DNA of 64,000 nt, from assembly GCF_018918185.1 (NCBI RefSeq), contig NZ_JAHLPZ010000002.1:62001-126000 (forward strand), written 5' to 3'. The notes beneath the pieces were generated by a model. That model was given only the letters and a program-made list of their open reading frames with translations, ran no database searches and was not told the origin of the DNA. The position numbers and the translations under genes were made by a program. Position 1 is the stretch's first letter. Each line of letters starts with the position of its first letter. Below are positions 53,191 through 63,153 of this stretch, piece by piece. The stretch is from Eubacterium sp. MSJ-21. GTDB lineage: Bacteria; Bacillota; Clostridia; Lachnospirales; Lachnospiraceae.

Positions 53191-56046
53191 TTATAAATAT
53201 TCTTCTACATAATTCTCGAATTCTTCCATGCTCATCAGCACCTTCCTTGGTTTTGTCCCCTCTTCCGGTCCTACCACCCCAGCTTCGGAAAGCTGATCCA
53301 TAATACGTGCTGCACGGTTAAATCCGATTTTATATACTCTTTGCAGCATACCGATGGAAGCTTTATCTTTTCCAATAATAAACTTTCCGGCATCTACAAA
53401 GTAGTCATCATATTCCGGTTCTGCAGACGATGTGCCACCGCCAGAGCCACCGACCTTCGTGTTTGCAATCTCATTCGAGATTGACTCATCGTAGGTCACT
53501 TCTCCGCTTTCCTCCTTCAGGAAGTCCACGACATCTGCTATCTCATCATCCGACAGGAACGCGCCCTGTACTCGTACCGGCTTTGGATAACCGGTCGGAT
53601 AGAATAACATATCACCTTTACCAAGCAATTTTTCTGCTCCATTCATATCGAGAATCGTTCTCGAATCCACACCCGAGGATACGGTCATCGCGATTCTGGA
53701 TGGTACATTTGCCTTGATCAGGCCAGTAATGACATCCACCGATGGGCGCTGTGTCGCGATTACCAGATGGATCCCCGCCGCACGTGCAAGCTGGGACAGA
53801 CGCACGATGGCATCCTCCACTTCACCATGTGCTACCATCATCAGATCCGCAAGCTCGTCGACGATGATCACAATCTGTGGCAGCTTCTTCAAATCCTCGT
53901 TACCCTCTTCGGTACCTGTCACCGCCTTTACCTTTTCGTTATAGCCCTGCAGATTCCGCACATTGTACTGTGCAAACAACTGGTAACGATTTGTCATCTC
54001 AAGCACCGCCCAGTTCAAAGCACCTGCCGCCTTCTTCGGATCTGTCACAACCGGAATCAGCATATGCGGGATTCCGTTGTAGATGCTCAGCTCGACCTGT
54101 TTTGGATCGACCATGATCAGCTTCACATCATCTGGCTTTGCCTTATATAAGATACTCATAATGAGTGTATTGATACAGACCGATTTACCGGAACCGGTCG
54201 CACCTGCGATCAGCAAATGCGGCATCTTCGCGATATCTGCCACAACGACCTGTCCACTGATATCCTTACCAACCGCAAATGCAATGTTGGAAGGGAACTT
54301 CTGGAAGTTGTCTGATTCGAGCAAATCCCGGAAGAACACCGGCTGGCTCTCCTTGTTTGGCACCTCAATACCAACTGCCGGTTTGCCCGGAATCGGTGCT
54401 TCGATACGAATATCAGCCGCCGCTAAATTCAGCTTGATATCATCCGCTAAGTTCGTAATCTTCGATACCTTCACGCCCTGCTCCGGCTGTAACTCATACC
54501 GGGTAACAGATGGGCCGCAGCTATAATCCGTCACTGTGACATTGACGCCGAAGTTTTCGAGTGTGCTCTTTAACTTCATCGCAGTCTCCCGGACGGAGGC
54601 TTCGTTTGACTTTGTGCCCTTTCCCCTGCCACTCTTCAATAGCTTAAGCGGAGGGAATTTATATTCCTTAATTGGTTTTTGTTCACTGTTTTCCTGAATC
54701 GTCTCAGCGATCTGGTCTCGTTCCGAAAGCATTTCCTGCTCGGATTCTTTCGTCTTCTTGCGTTTTCTCGTCGCTGCCTCTGTCACCGGCTCCCCATCTG
54801 CTTCTGGCAGCATTGCATCTGTGGCTGGTTCTGATATGACTGGCGCTGTTTTGGATGTTTCAACACCATCAAAAGGATGATATACCTCAGTTGCAGCGGC
54901 ATCATAATCATCTGTCTTTGCCAAAAGTTCATCTGAAAGATCTTTCTCCCATGCCTGATCTTCAGCTGTACTCTGCGTATATTCCGGACGCTCAAAGAAA
55001 TCAACCGTTTCTTCCTTCGGTGTATCCGGTACCGGTGGGATATCCGCTTTCGCACTGCGAAGCTCTGTCACACCACCCTTCTTCTTTTTCAGCAGCGACA
55101 GATCCACATATCCCTCTGAGACATCCTTCGCATCCTGCAGGGTCAGATTCGGATTGAACAGATCTTCATGTGGAAGCGGCTTTAATTCGTGAACCTCTTC
55201 CCCCTCGACCTTCTTGTTTTTTACTTTTTTCTTTTTCTTCTTTACCGATACGACTGGCTTCTCCTGCTCTACCTTGATATTATCTAACTTCGTTCTGCGT
55301 TTTGCCTCAAGCGCAGCCTCCGGATCAATTTCATCCTCATCATCCTCATACAACGCATTGTAACGATTCTTAAACTGTGCAGACCGCTGCTTCGCAAAAT
55401 CAATTAACGATACATTCAGCACTACAATAATTCCGATGATAATCAAAAGCGCAATCACAATAATGGCTCCAGGCTTTCCAATCAGATTATACAGTACAAC
55501 AAGCAGCCCGCCTAAGATAAATCCGCCGCCCTTCTTCTCCTGAGCGCCCTGATCATACAGAAGCTTCGCTGTCATATGGTCTGCCCCTGCCGTAAGCTGT
55601 GCAATAAATGCAGCCGCCACAATGAACAGTCCTACACAAAGCACACGGTTTACAACTGTCTTTTTCGCGCCATTTGACAGTAAAAAAGCAGATGTAAGGA
55701 ATACATACAACGGAAGGATATATTCCGTAATGCCAAATAACCCGAACATAAATCTGGCAAAGAAATTACCAACAACTCCACACCAGCCAAAATTGCTGAT
55801 GAAGAAAAACGTGCATACTGCCAGATAGATGAACAGGTGAATTTCATTCTTCCGTGCCTGCTCCTGTGCAAGCTGTGCTTTCGTCTTTCTGCCCCCCGTA
55901 CGGGAAGCGGACGCCGATCCAGATGTTTGCGAAGATCTTGCTTTCTGCGGCGACCTTGCCATTGATGTCGAACGGCTGGCAGTCGTTTTACCTCTCGTAT
56001 TCGATTGTGAACCTTTATTATATGTACTGTTGTTCCCCGTTGCCAC
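53191..56046 (-). CDS. ftsK: DNA translocase FtsK/SpoIIIE
   Basis: The product has 951 residues. It has a basic, Ser/Thr-rich head, four to five membrane spans (about 75-220), a long charged linker (Lys/Glu-rich, about 235-450) and a RecA-like motor with Walker A GATGSGKS (about 613), Walker [14 protein letters not shown] and a C-terminal gamma winged helix ([22 protein letters not shown]). It pumps DNA across the division or sporulation septum. A GTG at 56046 is chosen: AAGGAG lies eight bases ahead and overlaps the earlier GTG at 56055. It follows tepA, as in Bacillus spoIIIE. Confidence 0.95.
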   Translation of the reverse strand: MATGNNSTYNKGSQSNTRGKTTASRSTSMARSPQKARSSQTSGSASASRTGGRKTKAQLAQEQARKNEIHLFIYLAVCTFFFISNFGWCGVVGNFFARFMFGLFGITEYILPLYVFLTSAFLLSNGAKKTVVNRVLCVGLFIVAAAFIAQLTAGADHMTAKLLYDQGAQEKKGGGFILGGLLVVLYNLIGKPGAIIVIALLIIIGIIVVLNVSLIDFAKQRSAQFKNRYNALYEDDEDEIDPEAALEAKRRTKLDNIKVEQEKPVVSVKKKKKKVKNKKVEGEEVHELKPLPHEDLFNPNLTLQDAKDVSEGYVDLSLLKKKKGGVTELRSAKADIPPVPDTPKEETVDFFERPEYTQSTAEDQAWEKDLSDELLAKTDDYDAAATEVYHPFDGVETSKTAPVISEPATDAMLPEADGEPVTEAATRKRKKTKESEQEMLSERDQIAETIQENSEQKPIKEYKFPPLKLLKSGRGKGTKSNEASVRETAMKLKSTLENFGVNVTVTDYSCGPSVTRYELQPEQGVKVSKITNLADDIKLNLAAADIRIEAPIPGKPAVGIEVPNKESQPVFFRDLLESDNFQKFPSNIAFAVGKDISGQVVVADIAKMPHLLIAGATGSGKSVCINTLIMSILYKAKPDDVKLIMVDPKQVELSIYNGIPHMLIPVVTDPKKAAGALNWAVLEMTNRYQLFAQYNVRNLQGYNEKVKAVTGTEEGNEDLKKLPQIVIIVDELADLMMVAHGEVEDAIVRLSQLARAAGIHLVIATQRPSVDVITGLIKANVPSRIAMTVSSGVDSRTILDMNGAEKLLGKGDMLFYPTGYPKPVRVQGAFLSDDEIADVVDFLKEESGEVTYDESISNEIANTKVGGSGGGTSSAEPEYDDYFVDAGKFIIGKDKASIGMLQRVYKIGFNRAARIMDQLSEAGVVGPEEGTKPRKVLMSMEEFENYVEEYL

Positions 56047-56111
56047 GGTATGCACTCCTTCTCTTTTCCCTCATTCTCCAATCATGATAGACATTTTTCC
56101 CAATATAATCT

Positions 56112-56153
56112 CCCATATGGCAGTCCGTATCCATTTACAAACTGCCACACGGG
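56112..56153 (-). other. Hairpin between tepA and ftsK
   Basis: A 13-bp stem with two G-U pairs (56112-56124 with 56141-56153) and a 16-base loop in the tepA-ftsK spacer. No T run follows on the minus strand, so termination is doubtful. Confidence 0.5.
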
Positions 56154-56163
56154 CATATTTATG

Positions 56164-56982
56164 TCAGTTTAAATGCTCATACTGTACCATTTTACTATTT
56201 TTCTTTGCATTTATCAAGTCATATAAACAATTCATTGCAGTATGAATGCCGCCTATCCGGTCGATAATCCCAGCCTCAACCGCCTGCCTGCCAACTAACA
56301 CCGAACCGATGTCCTTCGTCAGTTCCTTCGTATTGAACATGATTTCACGCAGCTCTTCTTCCTTGATAGAGCAATGATTCGACGTAAATTCAATGATCCG
56401 GTCCTGCATCCGCTCGATATACTCGTAATTCTGCGTCACGCCAAGTACGGTTCCATTCATCCGGATCGGGTGTACGACCATCGTTGCTGAGGGAACAATA
56501 AATGTTACATCGCCCGACACCGCCAGTGGCACACCGATGGAATGTCCGCCACCAAGCACGAGACATACCTTCGGTTTGCTCAAAGATGCGATCATCTCTG
56601 CGATGGCAAGTCCTGCCTCGACATCTCCGCCTACGGTATTCAAGAGCACCATCAGTCCATCGATATCCTCATCATCCTCCACTGCTGCAAGCTGTGGCAG
56701 GATATGCTCATATTTGCTTGTCTTCGAAGAAGCACCGAGGTTCTCGTGTCCCTCGATTTCCCCAATAATATTCAACAGATGAATCCGGTGATGATACCGG
56801 TTTTTGGACAAGGTAATCTGTCCATAATCCGTAATCAGGCTCCCTTGTTTTTCATTCGGATCTATATCCTTTCCGGACCGTTTCTCCGTGATACCCTGCA
56901 TCTGTGTATCAATCGGTGTTTCGTCTTTGTTTGTGCCCCTGTTTTTCGCGTGTATTGGCATTTTTTCGTTTTCCTGCATCAT
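56164..56982 (-). CDS. tepA: ClpP-class serine protease homologue TepA (YmfB)
   Basis: This 272-residue protein has a charged N-terminal region (about 1-65) and a ClpP/crotonase fold: GLMVLLNTVGGDVEAGLAIAEMI, then CLVLGGGHSIGVPLAVSGDVTF with the putative nucleophile Ser, and the ATMVVHPIRMNG block. Bacillus TepA was reported to aid protein translocation and lies directly before spoIIIE, as here. The role in spores or secretion is unproven in this organism. The first or second Met may be the start. Confidence 0.88.
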   Translation of the reverse strand: MMQENEKMPIHAKNRGTNKDETPIDTQMQGITEKRSGKDIDPNEKQGSLITDYGQITLSKNRYHHRIHLLNIIGEIEGHENLGASSKTSKYEHILPQLAAVEDDEDIDGLMVLLNTVGGDVEAGLAIAEMIASLSKPKVCLVLGGGHSIGVPLAVSGDVTFIVPSATMVVHPIRMNGTVLGVTQNYEYIERMQDRIIEFTSNHCSIKEEELREIMFNTKELTKDIGSVLVGRQAVEAGIIDRIGGIHTAMNCLYDLINAKKNSKMVQYEHLN

Positions 56983-57087
56983 AATTTCCGCCTCCGTCTT
57001 CTGATATTATTGCCTGGAATGCAAATCATTTCACATATCCTGTTCGCATTTTTCATACATTTCTCACAGATATTATGTACATTTTGT

Positions 57088-57116
57088 TTGACTTTTATAA
57101 TTGCGGAAACTATAAT
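57088..57116 (+). promoter_or_regulatory. Promoter for the pyrophosphatase gene
   Basis: TTGACT (57088-57093), a 17-base spacer, TATAAT (57111-57116), one of the best promoter matches in the window. The ATG at 57170 has GGAGG upstream and a leader of about 45 bases. Confidence 0.88.
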
Positions 57117-57169
57117 AGCAACGCAAAACAGATTTTATTGACTTTACAAGAATTACGGAGGTTTGATGA

Positions 57170-58828
57170 ATGGAAACACAAAGCAAAGATAAAGTATATG
57201 TCATCGGACACAAAAATCCGGATACTGACTCCATCTGTTCTTCCATTTGCTATGCTTATCTGAAACGGCAGATTACCGGCGACGATTATGTACCGATGCG
57301 TGCCGGCGAGATAAACTCTGAGACAAAATACGTGTTGAATGCATTTTCCGCCGCTGTACCGGAATATATGGAGAATGTTTCCACACAGGTAAAAGACGTG
57401 GAATACCGCCATATCGACGGCGTCGATGGGGAGATTTCCATCAAAAACGCATGGGAAATCCTAAGCGAATCCGGTGCCACCACCCTTCCGTCGGTGGATG
57501 AAAACGGCAACCTGACCGGACTGATCACCGTGCGTGACATCGCCATGACTTACATGGAAGTCTACGACAACCGCGTCATTGCATCCGCACACACCCCGTA
57601 TAAAAATATTATCAACACGCTCTCTGCTGACCTGATCGTCGGGGATGAGAAGGATTATGTACATACCGGGAAGGTTCTGATATCGGCTGCCAATCCGGAC
57701 ATGATGGAAAATTATATCGAACAGGGAGATATCGTCATCCTCGGTAACCGTTACGAGTCACAGCTTTGCGCGATTGAGATGGATGCGCAGTGTATCATCA
57801 TCTGCGATGGCGCAGTCGTATCGAAGACGATCACGAAGCTTGCCGAGGATCACAGATGTTCGATCATCCGCACCCCATATGATACATACACAGCAGCACG
57901 TCTGATCAACCAGAGTATCCCAATCCGTTACTTCATGAAAAAGGATAACCTGATTACCTTCTCAACCGAGGATTATATCCGGGATATCCGTACCGTGATG
58001 GCGGGCAAACGCCACCAGTACTACCCTGTCCTGAATGAATACGGAAAATACGTGGGACTAATTTCCCAGCGAAATTATTTGAATGCGAACCCGAAGAAGG
58101 TTATCTTAGTTGACCACAATGAACACGCGCAGGCAGTTGACGGTATCGAAGAGGTCCAGCTTCTTGAAATCATTGATCACCACAGACTTGGTGGACTGCA
58201 GACAATGAATCCGGTTTATTTCCGCAATCAGCCACTTGGCTGTACCGCAACGATCATCTACCAGATGTTTGAAGAAAACCATATCGAGATTCCGAAGCAG
58301 ATTGCCGGATTGTTATGTTCTGCGATCATCTCCGATACTTTGATGTTCCGTTCTCCGACCTGCACGCAGATGGATGAGCACACATGCCGGACGCTTGCAA
58401 AAATCGCGAACATTGACATTGAAGCGTATGCCATTGCCATGTTTAACGCCGGAAGCAAGCTGATGAACGAGACAGACGAGGAAATCTTCTATCAGGATTA
58501 CAAGGTATTCTCTTCGGAAAACCTAAAGTTCGGCATCGGACAGATTACTGCATTCAACTCTACAATGTTAGATGCAGTCAAACCACGAATCCTGAAATAT
58601 ATGGAAAGTATCTATAACCAAAATGAAGCTGATATGCTCTTCTTCATGCTGACAAACATCTTCAAAGAAAGCACCGAACTTTTATACTATGGAAAAAACT
58701 CCGAAGAGCTGCTTGAAAAAGCGTTCAAGCTTGATGAAGTATCCGGCGGCAGCATCAACCTGCCGGGCGTTGTCTCCAGAAAAAAGCAGATCTTACCGAT
58801 GATCGTAAGTGCTTCGAATAATATGTAG
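57170..58828 (+). CDS. Manganese-dependent inorganic pyrophosphatase with CBS/DRTGG regulatory domains
   Basis: The product has 552 residues. Family II (DHH) pyrophosphatase motifs frame a regulatory insert: GHKNPDTDSICSS at the N-terminus, two CBS repeats (about 70-130 and 245-300) with a DRTGG-like domain between them, IDHHRLGG near 335 and the DHHA2 end. CBS-PPases are inhibited by AMP/ADP and activated by ATP or diadenosine polyphosphates in studied relatives. It pulls biosynthesis forward by removing pyrophosphate. It is monocistronic on the plus strand. Confidence 0.92.
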   Translation: METQSKDKVYVIGHKNPDTDSICSSICYAYLKRQITGDDYVPMRAGEINSETKYVLNAFSAAVPEYMENVSTQVKDVEYRHIDGVDGEISIKNAWEILSESGATTLPSVDENGNLTGLITVRDIAMTYMEVYDNRVIASAHTPYKNIINTLSADLIVGDEKDYVHTGKVLISAANPDMMENYIEQGDIVILGNRYESQLCAIEMDAQCIIICDGAVVSKTITKLAEDHRCSIIRTPYDTYTAARLINQSIPIRYFMKKDNLITFSTEDYIRDIRTVMAGKRHQYYPVLNEYGKYVGLISQRNYLNANPKKVILVDHNEHAQAVDGIEEVQLLEIIDHHRLGGLQTMNPVYFRNQPLGCTATIIYQMFEENHIEIPKQIAGLLCSAIISDTLMFRSPTCTQMDEHTCRTLAKIANIDIEAYAIAMFNAGSKLMNETDEEIFYQDYKVFSSENLKFGIGQITAFNSTMLDAVKPRILKYMESIYNQNEADMLFFMLTNIFKESTELLYYGKNSEELLEKAFKLDEVSGGSINLPGVVSRKKQILPMIVSASNNM

Positions 58829-58857
58829 GATATGAAATCCGCAAATGGCTATAACAC

Positions 58858-58907
58858 AAAAAGAGACGTTCCCAAACAACGCAGATAGGGAATGCCTCTT
58901 TTTTTAT
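58858..58907. terminator. Bidirectional terminator between pyrophosphatase and MATE genes
   Basis: Arms 58858-58873 and 58888-58903 (AAAAAGAG ... CCC with GGG ... CTCTTTTT, one mismatch) with T-rich tails on both strands, between convergent genes. Confidence 0.9.
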
Positions 58908-58934
58908 ATATATTTTATTATACATGGACTGTAA

Positions 58935-60332
58935 TTATACCATCTGCACCAGCCAGACATTGCTCTTCACCATAAAATAACCAATCGTCGCTTTGATTAA
59001 TTCCGTCGCCTGCACGAAAAAATACACACTCACAATTCCAAGTCCCGTAAAATGCGCAAGCACATACGCACACGGAACAACAATGACCCATGTGAACACG
59101 GAATCAAACAGGAATGTAACCAATGTCTTACCGCCCGACCGTAAGGTAAAGTAGAAGGTATGGCTCATGGAACAAATCGGCATCAAAAGCGCAGATATAC
59201 TCATGAACGCTGTAGCAAGCTTCTTGATTTCATCGGTTGTATTATAGATATGCGGGAAAAACCTGCCAACTACAAACATTACCGTTGCTACAAGTATACA
59301 GCAAAATACACTGAACACGATCATCTTATTATCCGCATCCTTCGCCTGTTCCAGCTCACCGGCTCCCAGATACTGTCCTACAATGATACTGATACATGCA
59401 CCAAGCTGAATATACACAATATTAAACAAATTCGTAATCGTCGTTGCGATGTTTAGTCCGGCAACCACCTCGAGTCCACGAACCGAATAGCACTGCGTCA
59501 CTGCTGTCATCCCCGCCGCCCAGAGAAGTTCATTCAACATAAGTGGAAATCCCTTGATCAAAATTGCTTTGAATTCGTTCATTGGCATGCCAATTCCCCG
59601 GTATGCACCAGCCAGATACTTGTTCTTTTCTTTATGGGTATGTGCCCAGATTACAATAATCGCAGCTTCTATATAACGCGCCAGTATCGTTGCAAGTGCT
59701 GCACCCATAACGCCAAGCTTCGGAAATGGTCCAATTCCAAATATCAAAAGATAATCCAGCACTGCATTGCTTCCAACTGCCACGAAGCTTGCAGCCATCG
59801 GTACAAATGTCTGTCCGGTTTCCTTGATATTTGTCGCATACGACTGTGTAACCGCAAAAGGAACCAGACCGATCAGCATGATGGACAGATACTGTTTTCC
59901 ATATCGTAACGCAACATCTGTCGCACCGGTTCCAGCTGTATCCGTAAGATATAAGGATATCAGATTCTCACCATTCGTGACAAATAACATAATTGCAAGT
60001 ATTGTCACAAACATCGTTGCATACAGCTTGAATCGGAATGAATACATATGTCCTTTATGATTTCCTTTTCCAAAATACTGTGCGCCAAAAATACTTGCCG
60101 CCGATGCCGCACCAAAAATTGCCAGATTATATACAAAAATCAACTGATTCACAATCGCTACACCGGACATTTGCTCGGTTCCAAGCTGCCCAACCATAAT
60201 ATTATCCAAAAAGCTGACCAGATTCGTAATCGCATTCTGTAAAATCATCGGCAAAGCAAGCATCAGATATCGCTTATAAAAGGCACGATTTCCAATAAAA
60301 TTTTTGATATGAAAAGACCGTTTCGTATTCAT
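58935..60332 (-). CDS. MATE family efflux transporter
   Basis: This 465-residue membrane protein has about twelve spans in two repeats. The family start ALPMILQNAITNLVSFLDNIMVGQLG and matching second-half block (GFPLMLNELLWAAGMTAVTQCY) are visible. MATE proteins export drugs or metabolites in exchange for Na+ or H+; the substrate cannot be read from sequence. GAGGTG lies upstream. It is downstream of the GH94 gene but separated by a terminator, so probably expressed independently. Confidence 0.92.
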   Translation of the reverse strand: MNTKRSFHIKNFIGNRAFYKRYLMLALPMILQNAITNLVSFLDNIMVGQLGTEQMSGVAIVNQLIFVYNLAIFGAASAASIFGAQYFGKGNHKGHMYSFRFKLYATMFVTILAIMLFVTNGENLISLYLTDTAGTGATDVALRYGKQYLSIMLIGLVPFAVTQSYATNIKETGQTFVPMAASFVAVGSNAVLDYLLIFGIGPFPKLGVMGAALATILARYIEAAIIVIWAHTHKEKNKYLAGAYRGIGMPMNEFKAILIKGFPLMLNELLWAAGMTAVTQCYSVRGLEVVAGLNIATTITNLFNIVYIQLGACISIIVGQYLGAGELEQAKDADNKMIVFSVFCCILVATVMFVVGRFFPHIYNTTDEIKKLATAFMSISALLMPICSMSHTFYFTLRSGGKTLVTFLFDSVFTWVIVVPCAYVLAHFTGLGIVSVYFFVQATELIKATIGYFMVKSNVWLVQMV

Positions 60333-60395
60333 GTGTCATTCACCTCACTTTTTACACACGCCCTGCATGTTTCATAAATTCTGTTATGCCTATAG

Positions 60396-60430
60396 AAAAA
60401 TATGGTGGGTACAGAATCTACCCACCATAT
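60396..60430 (-). terminator. Terminator after the GH94 gene
   Basis: A perfect 12-bp stem (60400-60411 with 60419-60430) with a seven-base loop and five T residues on the minus strand (60396-60400), 42 bases past the stop. Confidence 0.92.
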
Positions 60431-60471
60431 CACATAGTTTCTTCTATATTTGCGTATGTTTGTCTAAGCAC

Positions 60472-62874
60472 TTACATTGTAAGGATAATCTCATTGACAT
60501 CTGCAAGTTCACTTGCCGCAATGTAGTTATCCGTCATTTCCTTGCCATTTACAACAAGACTTGTATAACCGCTCTCTGCGCCATTTGGATTCTTCACAAC
60601 GATATGAAGCTTCTTTCCACGGAAGTCCTTGTTGATCTCGAATTCCTTCCAGTCAGATGGAACCGATGGTGCGATACGAAGTCCATCAAAGTCCGGACGC
60701 ATACCAAGGATACCCTCGACACATCCAACCATAACCGTTGAAGCGGTACCTGTCAGCCAGTGTACATGCGCTCTGCCCTCGAATGGGCTTTCCGAACTCT
60801 CTGTGAACTGTCCGTGGCAATATGGCTCCAGCTTTCTGATCTCTGCCTTGTCATTCATGGATGCAGGTGAGCTCTCTGTGAAATATTCAAATGCACGGTT
60901 TCCGTGTCCCATCAGGGATTCTGCCAGGATAATCCAACCCTGTGGCTGTGAGAAGATACCACCGTTTTCCTTAGTCGATGGATTGAACAGAAGCATCAAT
61001 GCTCCCTCAAACGCATGATCGACATAGGATGGTGCCATCAGACGTACGCCATATGGTGTATTCAATTCTCTGTGTACAGACTCGAGTGCTTTCTCCGCCT
61101 GATCCTTTGTGGCAAGACCACTGATGACTGCCCATGACTGTGGATTCAGCCACATATTTGCCTCCGGATCATGCTTGGAACCGATGATCATGCCGTCTTC
61201 CTTGTATCCACGGATGTAACGGTCATCTTCCCAGCACTTTGTCTGGATAATATCGCCAAGTTCCTTCTGGATCTTGTCCAGATATGCGATATAATCTGTA
61301 TCTTTTTTCTGTTCTGCAAAGATGCGGAGTACACTCATCGCATAGTAAAGCTGCATTGCTACAAATGTGGACTCACCCTGCTTGCCAAGACGTAAGCAGT
61401 CGTTCCAGTCTGCATGCAGACCTGCCGGCATACGATTATTTCCAAGGTGATTCATAGAGAAATCAATTGCACGCTTCAAATGCTCATATACCGTACCCTC
61501 TCCGCCATTTGCGAACAGGATTACTTCATCAATAAAGTCTGTATTTCCAGACTCTGCAATATACTTATAAACCGTTGGAAACAGCCACAATGCATCATCT
61601 GCACGATATGCCGGATGTCCGGTTGCGCGTACATAAGACTCATCATCCGGTGTATCCTCATGCCCTGCATTGTGATCAAACTTTACAAGTGGAAGTCCGC
61701 CGCCATTGTCTACCTGTGCAGACAACATAAAACGGATCTTATCTAACGCCATCTCCGGTGCTAAGTGGATCACACCCTGGATATCCTGTACGGTATCACG
61801 GTATCCGTATCCATTTCGAAGACCACAGTAAGAGAACGATGCGGCTCTTGACCAGATAAATGTCATGAAACACTGATATGCATTCCATGTATTGATCATC
61901 GCATTGAATGACTCACTTGGTGTCTTTACCTGGAAATGAGACAGCTTACTATGCCAGTATTCCTTCAACTCTGCAAGCTCTGCTTCACTCTGTGCATGCA
62001 CATCTGCATAGCTGTTCATCACTGCTTCTGTCTCTGCATCATTCTTCATGCCGAGCACAAAAGCAATCTCCTTACTCTCGCCCGGTGCGAGTGTGATCTT
62101 AGTCTCCAAAGCGCCACAGGCGTTACTGTTATAATTGAGACTATTTCCGCAATCGCCGTTTTCTACACCGACTGGATTGCCATAGCCATGATATCTGCCA
62201 AGAAACGCTTCCTTATCTCCGGCATAGCTTGCAACCTCTGCGCCAGCTAAGCCAAAGAATCTTGTAAATGCAACACTTCCGTTGATGGCTGCACCCTTAT
62301 TCACGTTCTCATTGATTACCTGCTTAATGCGGTTTCCCATAAAATACGTTCTTGTGATAAAGAGTGTATACTGCAGATTGACCTGATCCTGCTCATAGTT
62401 GTTGTCATTCGTAAATTCACAGTAACCAAAGACGGACAGGTTACGTGGCTTGTCCGAATCATTCGTAACCTTCAGCTTCCATACCTCATGTGTCTTATCA
62501 AGTGGTACATAGTAAAGCACAGAGCTCTTGATACCCGCATATTCTGCATTCATATACGTATAGCCTGTGCCATGGTGACACTCACTCTTGTAACTGTCCA
62601 AATCTTTTCCTACCGGCTGCCAGGAAGCTGACCAGTAATCCTTGCTGTCATTGTCACGCAGATAGATATATCTGCCCGGCTGGTCAAAGCTATTGAAGAT
62701 ATATCGAAGAATTCTTCCGTTTGCACCAGACTTTACAAAGCTGTATCCACCGGCATTGTTGGAAATGATTGCGCCGTATTCCGGAGAACCAAGGTAGTTC
62801 GCCCAAGGTGCCGGTGTATCCGGTCTGTCAATCACATATTCCTTATTTGCCTCATCAAAGTATCCGTATCTCAT
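60472..62874 (-). CDS. Cellobiose phosphorylase (GH94)
   Basis: This 800-residue cytoplasmic enzyme splits cellobiose with phosphate into glucose-1-phosphate and glucose. The start MRYGYFDEANKEYVI, the RDNDSKDYWSASWQP stretch (about 73-87), GYRDTVQDIQG and GLHADWNDCL, with the catalytic general-acid Asp near 488, all match GH94 cellobiose phosphorylases, as does the length (about 810). Other beta-glucoside specificities in GH94 are possible. GGAGGG precedes the ATG. No sugar transporter or regulator is adjacent. Two direct repeats lie upstream. Confidence 0.92.
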   Translation of the reverse strand: MRYGYFDEANKEYVIDRPDTPAPWANYLGSPEYGAIISNNAGGYSFVKSGANGRILRYIFNSFDQPGRYIYLRDNDSKDYWSASWQPVGKDLDSYKSECHHGTGYTYMNAEYAGIKSSVLYYVPLDKTHEVWKLKVTNDSDKPRNLSVFGYCEFTNDNNYEQDQVNLQYTLFITRTYFMGNRIKQVINENVNKGAAINGSVAFTRFFGLAGAEVASYAGDKEAFLGRYHGYGNPVGVENGDCGNSLNYNSNACGALETKITLAPGESKEIAFVLGMKNDAETEAVMNSYADVHAQSEAELAELKEYWHSKLSHFQVKTPSESFNAMINTWNAYQCFMTFIWSRAASFSYCGLRNGYGYRDTVQDIQGVIHLAPEMALDKIRFMLSAQVDNGGGLPLVKFDHNAGHEDTPDDESYVRATGHPAYRADDALWLFPTVYKYIAESGNTDFIDEVILFANGGEGTVYEHLKRAIDFSMNHLGNNRMPAGLHADWNDCLRLGKQGESTFVAMQLYYAMSVLRIFAEQKKDTDYIAYLDKIQKELGDIIQTKCWEDDRYIRGYKEDGMIIGSKHDPEANMWLNPQSWAVISGLATKDQAEKALESVHRELNTPYGVRLMAPSYVDHAFEGALMLLFNPSTKENGGIFSQPQGWIILAESLMGHGNRAFEYFTESSPASMNDKAEIRKLEPYCHGQFTESSESPFEGRAHVHWLTGTASTVMVGCVEGILGMRPDFDGLRIAPSVPSDWKEFEINKDFRGKKLHIVVKNPNGAESGYTSLVVNGKEMTDNYIAASELADVNEIILTM

Positions 62875-62931
62875 GAGGTACCCTCCCTAAATATTTTTCA
62901 GTCAAAATTGTTTTATGCTATGCCTATCATA

Positions 62932-62954
62932 CTTACATATATTCCGGTTTATAT
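62932..62954. repeat. Direct repeat copy 1 upstream of GH94 gene
   Basis: This 23-bp unit centred on ATTCCGG matches copy 2 (63001-63023) at about 19 of 23 positions, 69 bp apart in the same orientation. It lies 58 bases upstream of the GH94 ATG. It may be a regulator binding site. Confidence 0.5.
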
Positions 62955-63000
62955 GCTATATTACATCGCTTACATGGTTGTTTCACGCTGTTTCTATATC

Positions 63001-63023
63001 CTCACATAGATTCCGGCGTATAT
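63001..63023. repeat. Direct repeat copy 2 upstream of GH94 gene
   Basis: Second copy of the 23-bp unit (CTCACATAGATTCCGG start). The rest of the 279-base spacer between GH94 and pnp shows no gene and no clear terminator for pnp. Confidence 0.5.
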
Positions 63024-63153
63024 AAGTTATGCATAATATACCATCCATGAAACTTGCTTATGTCAGAGATGGCAATTATGCACAACGTAATTTCTATGTT
63101 ACTTCACTTTCACATGAAGACATACACACATTTCGTGCGTTTATTATATTGAT

